Assembly (NCBI RefSeq): GCF_946477055.1
Contig: NZ_CAMKXG010000004.1
Location: 1 to 42,269, forward strand
Direction of reading: 5' to 3'
Source: Lonsdalea britannica
GTDB taxonomy: Bacteria; Pseudomonadota; Gammaproteobacteria; Enterobacterales; Enterobacteriaceae
DNA: 42,269 bases
In this document: in pieces, positions 1-8,919 of the stretch
Position numbering within the stretch: the first letter of the stretch is position 1
Layout: every line of letters begins with the position of its first letter
The notes under the pieces: generated by a model
What the model was told of the DNA's origin: nothing
Databases searched by the model: none
The model's input: the letters and a program-made list of their open reading frames with translations, nothing else
Translations under genes and position numbers: made by a program

Positions 1-1023
1 GAGCGCGAGCGCCTCAAGCACATCGTGTCCGCTTACTGCGACGAACAGGGCGGCTTCATCATTCGTACCGCCGCCGAAGGCGTGGGCGAACAGGAGCTGA
101 CGGAAGATGCGGCGTTCCTGAAGCGCCTGTGGGCCAAGGTGATGGAGCGTAAGAAACGCAACAAAACCCGCTGCCAGCTGTATGGCGAACTGGCGTTGGC
201 CCAGCGTATCCTGCGGGATTTCGCCGGCGCGGCGCTGGATCGCATTCGCGTTGACTCCAAGCTGACCTTTGACTCGCTGGTGGAGTTCACCTCCGAATAC
301 ATCCCCGAGATGGCCAGCAAGCTGGAGCTTCACGCGGGTAAACAGCCGATTTTCGATCTGTACGACGTGGAAAACGAAATTCAACGCGCGCTGGATCGTA
401 AGGTGGAACTGAAGTCGGGCGGCTATCTGATCATCGATCAGACTGAGGCGATGACGACGATTGATATCAACACCGGCGCTTTCGTCGGGCATCGCAATCT
501 GGATGAAACCATCTTTAATACCAATATCGAAGCGACGCAGGCGATTGCCCGCCAGCTGCGACTGCGTAATCTGGGCGGCATCATCATCATCGACTTCATC
601 GATATGAGCAACGAAGACCACCGTCGGCGCGTGCTGCATTCGCTGGAGCAGGCGCTCAGTAAAGATCGGGTAAAAACCAGTATTAGCGGCTTCTCTCAAC
701 TAGGATTAGTGGAGATGACCCGTAAACGTACCCGTGAGAGTATTGAGCACGTATTGTGCAGCGGCTGTCCTACCTGCCATGGTCGCGGTACGGTGAAAAC
801 GGTTGAGACCGTCTGCTACGAAATTCTACGCGAAATTGTGCGCGTTCATCACGCTTACGATTCAGACCGCTTCCTGGTTTATGCCTCGCCGCGCGTCGGC
901 GAAGCGCTGAAAGGCGAAGAGTCCCACGCGCTGGCCGAAGTGGAAGTCTTTGTCGCGAAACAGGTCAAAGTCCAGATCGAACCCCTGTACAGTCAGGAGC
1001 AGTTCGACGTGGTGATGATGTAA
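1..1023 (+). CDS. rng: Ribonuclease G, C-terminal part (5' end outside window)
   Basis: Endoribonuclease of the RNase E/G family that matures the 16S rRNA 5' end and degrades some mRNAs in the cytoplasm. The frame is already open at base 1, so the gene starts upstream; 340 codons remain of a protein usually near 489 residues, and the N-terminal S1 domain is missing from view. The DNase I-like catalytic core is visible, with the two aspartate-bearing segments (TTIDINTG and IIIIDFIDM) that bind the catalytic metal, followed by the cysteine zinc-link region (CSGCPTCHGRG). The C-terminal end QFDVVMM is typical of RNase G and there is no RNase E-type scaffold tail. yhdP follows 117 bases downstream on the same strand. 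The GTG at base 25 is an internal codon, not a start. Confidence 0.96.
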   Translation, partial: ERERLKHIVSAYCDEQGGFIIRTAAEGVGEQELTEDAAFLKRLWAKVMERKKRNKTRCQLYGELALAQRILRDFAGAALDRIRVDSKLTFDSLVEFTSEYIPEMASKLELHAGKQPIFDLYDVENEIQRALDRKVELKSGGYLIIDQTEAMTTIDINTGAFVGHRNLDETIFNTNIEATQAIARQLRLRNLGGIIIIDFIDMSNEDHRRRVLHSLEQALSKDRVKTSISGFSQLGLVEMTRKRTRESIEHVLCSGCPTCHGRGTVKTVETVCYEILREIVRVHHAYDSDRFLVYASPRVGEALKGEESHALAEVEVFVAKQVKVQIEPLYSQEQFDVVMM

Positions 1024-1140
1024 TACAGACGGCGTGTGGATGCCGGCGGCAAGCGATAGCAGAAAACGGATAGTCGATGTGATGTGGATATGGCGCTTCC
1101 GCCAGCTCTGCAGCCGGTGACGAAAAACAAGGAGACATGC

Positions 1141-4100
1141 GTGAGGCGACTGCCCGGAATAGTACTTGCGACGGGAGCCACCCTTATTGTACTGGTTGCG
1201 CTGGCGGTCAGTGGGCTGAGGCTCGTCATGCCGCATCTGGACGAATTCAGACCACGGCTGGTGGCCTGGGCGCAGTCTGTCTCCGGGATTCCGATAGAGG
1301 TCGCGAGCCTCAACGGCAGTTGGGAGCCGTTCGGCCCTACGCTGGAAATTGACCACATCCGCATTCAGCATCCGGATGCCGACTGGCAGTCGGAACGCGT
1401 CACGCTGGCGCTGGATGTATGGCAATCGTTGCTTCACCTGCGCTGGCAGTTCCGCGATCTTACCTTCTATCAGATGCAGCTGGACATCAAACATCCCCTG
1501 CAATTTTCGCAAAAAAACAACGACAGCGGCTGGCAGGCGAGCCAGGTGACCGACCTGTTTCTGCGTCAGCTCGATCACTTCGATCTGCGCGACAGTCGTA
1601 TTACCTTTCTGACGCCCTCCGGCCCGCGCGCCGAACTGTTTATTCCCCAGCTGACCTGGCTGAACGGCCACAATCGTCATCGCGCCGAAGGCCAAATCAG
1701 CCTGTCGAGTTTTAACGGACAGCACGGCGTAGTGCAGATGCGCATGGACTTGCAGGACGATCAGGGATGGCTGAATGACGGCACCCTTTATCTGCAGGCC
1801 GATGATATCGATATGAAGCCGTGGCTGAGCCGCTGGTTGCGCAACAACACCGGTCTGGAGAACGCGGACTTCAGTCTGGCGACCTGGCTGCATGTGCGTA
1901 ACGGCGAGATCGCCGGGGGCGATATTCTGCTCAATGAAGGCACGGCGGGCTGGCGCGATGGCAAAGAGACTCACCGCATCAGCGTCGACAACATGATGCT
2001 ACAGGCCAATCGGCAGGATAACGGCTGGCAGCTGACTATCCCGGCGTTGAAGGTCGAGACGGACGGTCAGGCCTGGCCGCAGGCGGCGATCTCTGCGCAG
2101 TGGTTGCCGGCCGATAAGCCGGTTGACGGAGAAGCGCTACAGGGTGAACTGCGCGTGCGCAGCGGCAATCTGGCGCTGGAGCGCTTTACGCCGCTGCTGC
2201 CCTTGCTGTCCTCCGCCATGCCTGAACTGAAAACACGCTGGCAGGCGTTGCAGCCGAAGGGGCAGTTGACGACGCTGGCGCTGGATATTCCGCTGGCGAC
2301 GCCGCAGGACAGCCGTTTTCAGGTCGGTTGGCAGGATGTCAGCTGGCAGCCCTGGCAGATGTTGCCGGGCATTGACCATTTTTCCGGTACGGTCAGCGGG
2401 AGCGTGGGTAGCGGTGAGGTACATCTTCAACTGAACCAGAGCACGTTGCCCTATCCGGGCATGTTCCGCGCGCCGCTGGAAATGGAAAAAGTGGAAGGGA
2501 ACCTGCACTGGCGCAGCGACGATCAAGGGTGGTCGCTGTGGTCGAAAGGCTTGGACGTGCAGGCCAAATCGCTGTGGGTCAACGGTGATTTTGACTATCG
2601 CCATCCCGCCAAGGGCGAGCCGCAGTTGAATATCCTCGCCGGGCTGCGTTTGCACGATGGCGCGGAGGCATGGCGCTACTATCCCGAACACTTTATGGGA
2701 AAAAGACTGGTCAATTACCTCAGCCAGGCGGTGCAGGGGGGCTCGGTAGACAACGGCACCCTGATTTTTGCGGGTAATCCCTCGAACTTCCCCTTTACGC
2801 ATCATGACGGACAATTTCAGGTGTGGGTGCCGCTGAAAAACGCCAAATTCGGCTTCCAACCCGGTTGGCCCGCGCTAAACAGTGAAAATATTACCCTGAA
2901 CTTCCTGAATAACGGGCTGTGGATGAATGCCCCGCAGGCGCGGCTCGGCAACGTTGAAGGCCGCAACATTGATGCCGCGATCCCCAACTATCAGCAGGAG
3001 CTGTTGCTGATCGACGGCGACCTGAGCGGCAGCGGCAAAGATGTGAGTGATTACTTCATGCAAACGCCGCTGAAATCCACGCTGGGGACCGCGCTCCAGC
3101 AGCTGCAGGTCGGCGGCAACGTGGCCAGCACACTGCATCTGTCCATCCCGCTGAACGGTAAGCTGGTACGGGCGAGCGGCGAGGTCACGATGAACGATAA
3201 CAGCCTGTTCATCAAACCGCTGGGTGTCACGTTGCGCCAGCTCACCGGCCGCTTTAGCTACGACAACGGCAATTTGAAGAGTGAACCGTTGCAGGCCACC
3301 GTATTCGGGCAACCGCTGACCGCCAGTTTCACCACGGAAGAGCAGGAGAACGCATTTAAGGTTAACGTGGACCTGCAGGGCAACGTACAGCCAGCTCGAC
3401 TGCCCGGTTTGCCTGCCGACGTCGTCAGCGCGCTGGGCGGCAACGCGTCCTGGAAAACCCAGGTGGGCGTCACGTTGCCGCACAAGGGCGGCGCAACTTA
3501 TGACGTGAATGCTCAGGCCGACTTAAAAGAAGTAAGCAGTCACTTACCTTCTCCACTCAATAAAGCGTCCGGCAAAGCGCTGCCGGTTCAGCTGAGCGCC
3601 AAAGGCGACTTGCGCGGCTTTACCGTACAGGGCGTGCTGGCTAAGAGTCAGCGGTTCAACAGCCGCTGGTTGCTGAAAAGACACTCGGTGGCCTTGGCTC
3701 AGGCGGTCTGGCGGGACGGCGGTAAGAGTGCCCCTGCGTTGACCGGCGAAGACGGCGCTACGCTAAATCTGCCTGCGCTCGACGGCGAACGCTGGCTGGG
3801 GCTGCTGTCCGGTGCGAAATCCGCGATGGGGACGGGGAGAAGTGGATTCTCGTTGCCAGAGCGCATCACCGTGACGACGCCGCAGTTGACGCTGGCGGGC
3901 CAGCAGTGGCGCGACCTGGAACTGAGCGCGTACCCGACGACGGGCGGCACTGCGGTGACGGCGCGCGGCCGCGAGATCGACGGACGCCTGGAGATCCCGC
4001 GTACCGGCGTGTGGCGAAGCGACATTCGCTATCTTTACTACAATCCTCAATGGTCCGGGAGCACGTCGCCTTCCACGTCGGGCAAAGCCGCAGCGCCCTT

Positions 4101-4968
4101 TACCCTCACCAACGAGACCTTTGCCGGGTGGCCTACGCTACAGCTGAATTGCAACGAATGTTGGGCGATGGGACAGAATCTGGGCCGGATTCAGGCGTTA
4201 GTCGTACCGGAGAGAAACAAGATTTCGATTCGTGGCGGGCTGGTGGATGACGGCAAGGCGCGTTTGACCCTCAACGGCACCTGGCAACAGGCTGAGGGCG
4301 GAAGCCGCACCTCGCTGAAAGGCGTTCTGTCGGGCGATAGCCTGACGGAAAGCGCCGAGTGGCTGGGCATTTCCACGCCGCTGCGGGGTGAGTCCTTCAA
4401 CATCGATTATGATCTCTATTGGCACGGCGAACCGTGGTCTCCGGACCTGCCCACGCTGAGCGGCATCTTGCAGACCCGCCTCGGGAAAGGGGAAATCACC
4501 AGCGCGAGCAGCGGCTCCGCCGGGCAGTTGCTTCGCCTGATCAGCTTCGATGCGTTACTGCGCAAAATGCAGTTCGATTTCAGCGATACCTTTAATAAAG
4601 GCTTTTATTTCGACAGTATCCGCAGCTCGGCGTGGATCAAGTCTGGCGTGCTGCATACGGACAATCTGCTGGTCGATGGACTGGAGGCGGACATCGCCAT
4701 GAGCGGCGATGTCGATCTGGTGAAACGGCAGATCAACATGGAAGCGACGGTCGCGCCGGAGCTTTCCGGTACGGTCGGGGTGGCTGCGGCCTTTGTGGTG
4801 AACCCGGTCGTTGGCGCGGCGGTATTCGCCGCCAGCAAAGTGTTGGCGCCGTTGTGGAATAAATTTTCCCTGATTCGTTACCATATTTCCGGTAGTGTGG
4901 ATCAACCGAAGATTCAGGAAGTTCTGCGCGAAAAGCAGAAAGCCCGCGCGGCGACATCCGGCCAGTAA
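1141..4968 (+). CDS. yhdP: AsmA-like / TamB-family lipid transport protein YhdP
   Basis: A very large envelope protein (1275 residues; the E. coli protein is 1266). The family, with TamB and YdbH, is known to carry phospholipids from the inner to the outer membrane. An N-terminal membrane anchor lies at about residues 5-27 (RRLPGIVLATGATLIVLVAL). It is followed by a long periplasmic region rich in beta-strand patterns and an AsmA-type C-terminal segment. I chose the GTG at 1141 because AAGGAG lies six bases upstream and the product then begins like E. coli YhdP; an in-frame ATG at 1084 would add 19 unconserved residues. It lies between rng and tldD, as in many enterobacteria. Confidence 0.93.
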   Translation: MRRLPGIVLATGATLIVLVALAVSGLRLVMPHLDEFRPRLVAWAQSVSGIPIEVASLNGSWEPFGPTLEIDHIRIQHPDADWQSERVTLALDVWQSLLHLRWQFRDLTFYQMQLDIKHPLQFSQKNNDSGWQASQVTDLFLRQLDHFDLRDSRITFLTPSGPRAELFIPQLTWLNGHNRHRAEGQISLSSFNGQHGVVQMRMDLQDDQGWLNDGTLYLQADDIDMKPWLSRWLRNNTGLENADFSLATWLHVRNGEIAGGDILLNEGTAGWRDGKETHRISVDNMMLQANRQDNGWQLTIPALKVETDGQAWPQAAISAQWLPADKPVDGEALQGELRVRSGNLALERFTPLLPLLSSAMPELKTRWQALQPKGQLTTLALDIPLATPQDSRFQVGWQDVSWQPWQMLPGIDHFSGTVSGSVGSGEVHLQLNQSTLPYPGMFRAPLEMEKVEGNLHWRSDDQGWSLWSKGLDVQAKSLWVNGDFDYRHPAKGEPQLNILAGLRLHDGAEAWRYYPEHFMGKRLVNYLSQAVQGGSVDNGTLIFAGNPSNFPFTHHDGQFQVWVPLKNAKFGFQPGWPALNSENITLNFLNNGLWMNAPQARLGNVEGRNIDAAIPNYQQELLLIDGDLSGSGKDVSDYFMQTPLKSTLGTALQQLQVGGNVASTLHLSIPLNGKLVRASGEVTMNDNSLFIKPLGVTLRQLTGRFSYDNGNLKSEPLQATVFGQPLTASFTTEEQENAFKVNVDLQGNVQPARLPGLPADVVSALGGNASWKTQVGVTLPHKGGATYDVNAQADLKEVSSHLPSPLNKASGKALPVQLSAKGDLRGFTVQGVLAKSQRFNSRWLLKRHSVALAQAVWRDGGKSAPALTGEDGATLNLPALDGERWLGLLSGAKSAMGTGRSGFSLPERITVTTPQLTLAGQQWRDLELSAYPTTGGTAVTARGREIDGRLEIPRTGVWRSDIRYLYYNPQWSGSTSPSTSGKAAAPFTLTNETFAGWPTLQLNCNECWAMGQNLGRIQALVVPERNKISIRGGLVDDGKARLTLNGTWQQAEGGSRTSLKGVLSGDSLTESAEWLGISTPLRGESFNIDYDLYWHGEPWSPDLPTLSGILQTRLGKGEITSASSGSAGQLLRLISFDALLRKMQFDFSDTFNKGFYFDSIRSSAWIKSGVLHTDNLLVDGLEADIAMSGDVDLVKRQINMEATVAPELSGTVGVAAAFVVNPVVGAAVFAASKVLAPLWNKFSLIRYHISGSVDQPKIQEVLREKQKARAATSGQ

Positions 4969-5014
4969 GGGCGGCATGTTTATCTGATTACCTTGACATG
5001 AAGAGTGACATCCT

Positions 5015-6460
5015 ATGAGTCTGACGTTAGTCAGTGAGCAATTACTCACAGCCAACAAGCTGAGCCTGAACGATTTAAATACGATTCTGGAGACGCTGAA
5101 CGAGCGTCGTCTGGACTATGCCGATCTCTATTTCCAATCCAGCTACCATGAGTCCTGGGTATTGGAAGATCGCATCATCAAAGACGGTTCCTACCACATC
5201 GATCAGGGTGTGGGGATCCGTGCCGTCAGCGGCGAAAAGACCGGTTTCGCCTATGCCGACCAGATTACGTTAAATGCGCTGCACCAGAGCGCGCAGGCGG
5301 CCCGCAGTATCGTGAGAGAACAGGGTAACGGCGCGGTGCATGCGTTGGGCGAGTCGGCGCATCGCGCGCTGTATCCGAGCCAAAATCCGTTGGATAGCCT
5401 GACGCGGGAAGAGAAAATCGCCCTGCTGCAGCGCGTGGATGCGACGGCCCGTGCGGAAGACGCCCGCGTGCAGGAAGTCAGCGCCAGCCTGACCGGCGTG
5501 TATGAGCTGGTGCTGGTGGCGGCCACGGATGGCACGCTGGCCGCGGATATTCGCCCGCTGGTACGTTTGTCCGTGAGCGTGCTGGTGGAACAGGACGGCA
5601 AGCGTGAACGTGGCTCAAGCGGCGGCGGCGCGCGTACCGGTTACGACTACTTCTGGCAGTTGGTGGAAGGCGAAGCGCGAGCGGAAGCCTGGGCAAAAGA
5701 AGCCGTTCGTATGGCGCTGATCAATCTCTCCGCGGTCGCGGCGCCTGCGGGTTCAATGCCTGTCGTGCTGGGTGCTGGCTGGCCGGGCGTGCTGCTGCAC
5801 GAAGCGGTCGGTCACGGTCTGGAAGGCGACTTCAACCGTCGCGGCACGTCGGTATTCAGCGGTCAGATGGGCAAACTGGTGGCGTCCGAGCTGTGTACTG
5901 TCGTGGACGACGGGACGATGGAAGGCCGTCGCGGCTCGTTGGCGATGGACGATGAAGGCGTACCGGGTCAGTACAACGTGCTGATCGAGAACGGCGTGCT
6001 GAAGGGTTATATGCAGGACAAGCTCAACGCCCGTCTGATGGGCGTCGCGCCCACCGGCAACGGTCGTCGTGAGTCCTATGCGCATCTGCCGATGCCGCGC
6101 ATGACCAACACCTACATGCTGGATGGGAAATCAACGCCGGAAGAGATCATCGCCAGCGTGGACTACGGCCTGTATGCGCCGAACTTCGGCGGCGGTCAGG
6201 TGGATATCACCTCCGGCAAGTTTGTGTTCTCCACGTCGGAGGCCTATCTGATCGAAAAGGGTCGCATCACCAAGCCTGTCAAAGGCGCGACGCTGATTGG
6301 CTCCGGTATCGAAGCCATGCAGCAAATCTCGATGGTGGGCAACGATCTGTCGCTGGATATGGGCGTCGGGGTCTGCGGTAAAGAAGGCCAGAGCCTGCCG
6401 GTCGGCGTCGGCCAGCCCACGCTGAAACTAGACAGCCTGACGGTGGGCGGCACGGCTTAA
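5015..6460 (+). CDS. tldD: Metalloprotease TldD
   Basis: Zinc-dependent protease subunit of the TldD/TldE (PmbA) heterodimer, which degrades unfolded peptides, processes some RiPP precursors such as microcin B17, and has been linked to CcdA antitoxin turnover. The protein is 481 residues, the same as E. coli. The HExxxH motif is at residues 262-267 (HEAVGH) and a further metal-ligand cysteine is at 454 (GVGVCGKEG). The partner pmbA is also in this window, about 6 kb away, unlike in E. coli where the two genes are far apart. It starts 46 bases after yhdP and ends 36 bases from the convergent aaeR. Confidence 0.96.
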   Translation: MSLTLVSEQLLTANKLSLNDLNTILETLNERRLDYADLYFQSSYHESWVLEDRIIKDGSYHIDQGVGIRAVSGEKTGFAYADQITLNALHQSAQAARSIVREQGNGAVHALGESAHRALYPSQNPLDSLTREEKIALLQRVDATARAEDARVQEVSASLTGVYELVLVAATDGTLAADIRPLVRLSVSVLVEQDGKRERGSSGGGARTGYDYFWQLVEGEARAEAWAKEAVRMALINLSAVAAPAGSMPVVLGAGWPGVLLHEAVGHGLEGDFNRRGTSVFSGQMGKLVASELCTVVDDGTMEGRRGSLAMDDEGVPGQYNVLIENGVLKGYMQDKLNARLMGVAPTGNGRRESYAHLPMPRMTNTYMLDGKSTPEEIIASVDYGLYAPNFGGGQVDITSGKFVFSTSEAYLIEKGRITKPVKGATLIGSGIEAMQQISMVGNDLSLDMGVGVCGKEGQSLPVGVGQPTLKLDSLTVGGTA

Positions 6461-6496
6461 TTCCCCACCGTTCTTCTCCGTCGTCGTGACGTCCTA

Positions 6497-7435
6497 TCAG
6501 GGCGCCGACGGCGGAGGATTCTCCTGGCGATACCCCTGATAGGTCAGCGCCACCTTTTTGAAGTACTCCGTCAGATAATTGATGCACACCTGCACCTTTA
6601 GCGGCAGATGGTCTTTGCGCGTATACAAGGCATAGACCGGACGTGGATCGGAATGGTAGTGGGCAAACAAAATTTCCACTTCACCGCGCTTAATCTCCTC
6701 AAAAACCCACATCAGCGGCACATGTGAAATTCCCGCGCCGTGCTTGAGCCAGCGGATCAGCGTCTGGGAATCATTGGTGACGAAGCGCCCCTGCGGCTTC
6801 AGCCGTGTCGTTAATCCTTCCGGCGAGATTAGCTCGAATTCGCTATCAGGCCGCACGCTGTATTCCAACCAGGAAAAGTTGTCGATGTCGGACAGTTTCT
6901 CCGGCGCGCCGTTCTGTGACAGGTAGCTTTTGGCGGCGCACACCACCATCGGCATCGACCCCAGGCGGGTGGAAAACAGGCTTGAGTCCTGCAGCGCTCC
7001 CACGCGGATCACGATATCCAGACCGTCGGCGATCAGGTCCGGCGCGGGGATGCCGCTGACCAGATTGACGGACAGCCCCGGATACTCCTTCAGCATTTCC
7101 GCCGTCATCGTCGCCAGTACGTTCTGAGCCATGGTGGAAGTGCTGCCGATACGCAGCGTGCCGATCGGCGTGTTGGTAAACGCATACAGCTGATCGTGGA
7201 CTTCATGCGCTTCGACCAGCATGCGACGGCAGCCGTGGTAATAGATTTTCCCGGCTTCGGTCAGCCCGATGCTGCGCGTACTGCGGTTCAGCAGTTTCAC
7301 CTGTAACGCATTTTCCAGCTTGGTCACCGTTTGGCTGACGGCGGAGACGCTCATTTTCAGCTGCCGGGCGGCGGCGGTAAATGAACCGAACTCCACCACT
7401 TTGGCGAAGACGGTCATGCTTTTTAGTCGTTCCAT
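6497..7435 (-). CDS. aaeR: LysR-family regulator AaeR (QseA-like)
   Basis: LysR-type transcriptional regulator of 312 residues, with an N-terminal winged helix-turn-helix at about residues 1-60 (FGSFTAAARQLKMSVSAVSQ) and a C-terminal effector-binding domain. In E. coli it activates the divergent aaeXAB efflux operon in response to aromatic carboxylic acids such as p-hydroxybenzoate. The divergent arrangement with aaeXAB is kept here. The start at 7435 gives the conserved MERLK beginning. A CRP-like site sits 20 bases upstream of the start codon. The C-terminal few residues (RQENPPPSAP) differ from E. coli. Confidence 0.93.
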   Translation of the reverse strand: MERLKSMTVFAKVVEFGSFTAAARQLKMSVSAVSQTVTKLENALQVKLLNRSTRSIGLTEAGKIYYHGCRRMLVEAHEVHDQLYAFTNTPIGTLRIGSTSTMAQNVLATMTAEMLKEYPGLSVNLVSGIPAPDLIADGLDIVIRVGALQDSSLFSTRLGSMPMVVCAAKSYLSQNGAPEKLSDIDNFSWLEYSVRPDSEFELISPEGLTTRLKPQGRFVTNDSQTLIRWLKHGAGISHVPLMWVFEEIKRGEVEILFAHYHSDPRPVYALYTRKDHLPLKVQVCINYLTEYFKKVALTYQGYRQENPPPSAP

Positions 7436-7454
7436 TATTAAGCCTGGCTTAAAA

Positions 7455-7470
7455 GTGATTTAGATCACAC
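7455..7470. promoter_or_regulatory. Candidate CRP site upstream of aaeR
   Basis: AGTGA, six bases (TTTAGA), then TCACA. This matches the TGTGA-N6-TCACA consensus at nine of ten positions. Its centre is about 27 bases before the aaeR start codon and about 290 before aaeX, so it could act on either gene. No footprint is known to me. Confidence 0.5.
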
Positions 7471-7645
7471 TGGGTAGATAAGGTCATAATAAACATCCAT
7501 AATGAGGCGTGTCTAAACAGGAAGCGCGGTGTTCCCCTCGCTGTGCTTCTGTCTTTGTTACCTCTATGAATGAAAAAGTAAGCGCTTCATCATACCGATC
7601 ATTCGTTACGTATGTTCTTCATTATTGTTATCAGTCTTGCTGTGT

Positions 7646-7689
7646 CTTCCCCCGCTGGCGGTCAATGACTGCGGGCGGAGGTTTTTTTT
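7646..7689 (+). terminator. Intrinsic terminator / attenuator in the aaeX leader
   Basis: CTTCC-CCCGC at 7646-7655 pairs with GCGGG-(C)-GGAGG at 7671-7681, giving about ten base pairs with one bulged C and one G-T pair. A 15-base loop separates the arms and eight T residues follow directly. It points toward aaeX, whose start is 62 bases downstream. Either leader transcription is attenuated or a short RNA ends here. Confidence 0.6.
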
Positions 7690-7751
7690 GGTTATTTGCT
7701 ATGCTGCTTACAGGGTGTATTGCGCATCAGAGTGAGAGAGATAAGAAAAAG

Positions 7752-7955
7752 ATGAATTCGCTTCCGGTCATGGTCCTGTTCGGCCTCTCGTTCCCACCGG
7801 TATTTTTTGTCCTGCTGGTATCGCTGGCGCTGTTTTATATCTGTATCCGTCTGCTACAGCCGACCGGGATCTACGATGTCGTTTGGCATCCCGCGTTGTT
7901 CAACACCGCGCTGTTCTGCTGTCTGTTTTATCTGCTGTTCCGTTTCGGTCTTTGA
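7752..7955 (+). CDS. aaeX: Small membrane protein AaeX
   Basis: A 67-residue, two-helix membrane protein, the first gene of the aromatic carboxylic acid efflux operon. Length and sequence match E. coli AaeX, including the conserved blocks FGLSFPP, PTGIYD and [17 protein letters not shown]. Its exact role in the pump is unknown in the family. I chose the ATG at 7752 for homology, although the same frame stays open upstream to 7509. It ends seven bases before the aaeA start, so the two are probably translated from one transcript. Confidence 0.9.
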   Translation: MNSLPVMVLFGLSFPPVFFVLLVSLALFYICIRLLQPTGIYDVVWHPALFNTALFCCLFYLLFRFGL

Positions 7956-7962
7956 GGTCGTT

Positions 7963-8910
7963 GTGAATACATCCGCGCTGACAATCTATTTGAAAAAATT
8001 CGCTCGTATCGCGATCACGCTCGCCCTGGCCTTACTGGCTCTGGTGGCGATCGTGCGCGTATGGGCTTTCTACACCGAATCGCCCTGGACCCGAGACGCG
8101 CGATTCACCGCCGATATCATCGCTATCGCGCCCGATGTCAGCGGATTGCTGACCACCGTCAACGTCCACGATAACCAACTGGTGAAGAAGGGCGACATCC
8201 TGTTTGAAGTCGACAGGCCTCGCTATCAGCAGGCGCTGGCTGAAGCGCAGGCGAACGTCGACTACTACCAATCGCTGGTGGTTGAGAAAAAACGGGAAGC
8301 GGGCCGCCGCCTGAAATTGGGGACGCAGGCGCTGTCGCGGGAAGAGATCGAACAGTACGGCAATACGCTGGAGACAACGCAGCATCAGCTGGCGCAGGCG
8401 CAGGCCTCGCTCGAACTGGCCCGGCTCGATCTGGATCGTACCGTCGTCCGCGCGCCGTCGGATGGCTGGGTGACCAACCTGAATCTGCAGGTCGGTGAAT
8501 TCATCACTCGCGGCGCGACCGTGGTCGCGCTCGTGAAAAAAGATTCCTATTACCTGTGGGCGTACATGGAAGAGACCAAGCTGGGCGGCGTTCGTCCCGG
8601 CTTGCGGGTGGAAATCACGCCGCTCGGCAGCAACCGAATTTTGTACGGCACGGTGGATAGCGTGGCCTCGGCGGTCACCAACAGCAATATCACCACCGAC
8701 AGCAGCGGCTTGGCGACGGTCGACTCCAATCTGGAGTGGGTCCGGTTGGCGCAACGGGTGCCGGTAAAAATTCGGTTGGACCAGCAGATGGGTAATCTCT
8801 ATCCGGCAGGCACCACCGCGACGGTTGTGGTCACAGGGGAAAAAACGGAGCATACGAAATCAATGTCGCCGATGTTGAAACTGATGCACCGGCTGCGCGA
8901 GTTCGGGTAA
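7963..8910 (+). CDS. aaeA: p-Hydroxybenzoic acid efflux pump, membrane fusion subunit AaeA
   Basis: Periplasmic adaptor (HlyD/EmrA type) of the AaeAB pump, which relieves stress from p-hydroxybenzoate and related aromatic acids. The 315-residue product has one N-terminal membrane helix (about residues 10-32). The conserved [12 protein letters not shown] segment, a lipoyl/barrel-sandwich half ([22 protein letters not shown]), a coiled-coil hairpin and the second half ([13 protein letters not shown]) follow. It ends in HRLREFG like E. coli. The start is a GTG at 7963 with GAGG five bases upstream; no in-frame ATG fits. aaeB follows after nine bases. Confidence 0.93.
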   Translation: MNTSALTIYLKKFARIAITLALALLALVAIVRVWAFYTESPWTRDARFTADIIAIAPDVSGLLTTVNVHDNQLVKKGDILFEVDRPRYQQALAEAQANVDYYQSLVVEKKREAGRRLKLGTQALSREEIEQYGNTLETTQHQLAQAQASLELARLDLDRTVVRAPSDGWVTNLNLQVGEFITRGATVVALVKKDSYYLWAYMEETKLGGVRPGLRVEITPLGSNRILYGTVDSVASAVTNSNITTDSSGLATVDSNLEWVRLAQRVPVKIRLDQQMGNLYPAGTTATVVVTGEKTEHTKSMSPMLKLMHRLREFG

Positions 8911-8919
8911 GGCATCGCC

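Larger units (their letters stand above)
7436..7751. promoter_or_regulatory. aaeR-aaeX divergent intergenic region (316 bp)
   Basis: No separate gene is supported here. The region should hold the promoters of aaeR and aaeXAB and AaeR binding sites. A CRP-like site lies at 7455-7470, CATAAT hexamers that could be -10 elements lie at 7486-7491 and 7499-7504, and a hairpin with a T tract lies at 7646-7689. An open frame runs in phase with aaeX through most of this region, but I see no ribosome binding site or conserved sequence supporting it as a coding extension. Confidence 0.6.

Noticed and set aside
862..1974. Long open frame antisense to the rng end and yhdP start
   Set aside because: It crosses two genuine genes, has no recognisable domain and has the composition of a shadow frame.
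7509..7751. N-terminal extension of AaeX, or an upstream lipoprotein in the same frame
   Set aside because: E. coli AaeX begins at the codon equivalent to 7752, no ribosome binding site supports earlier starts, and the phenylalanines arise from the terminator T tract.
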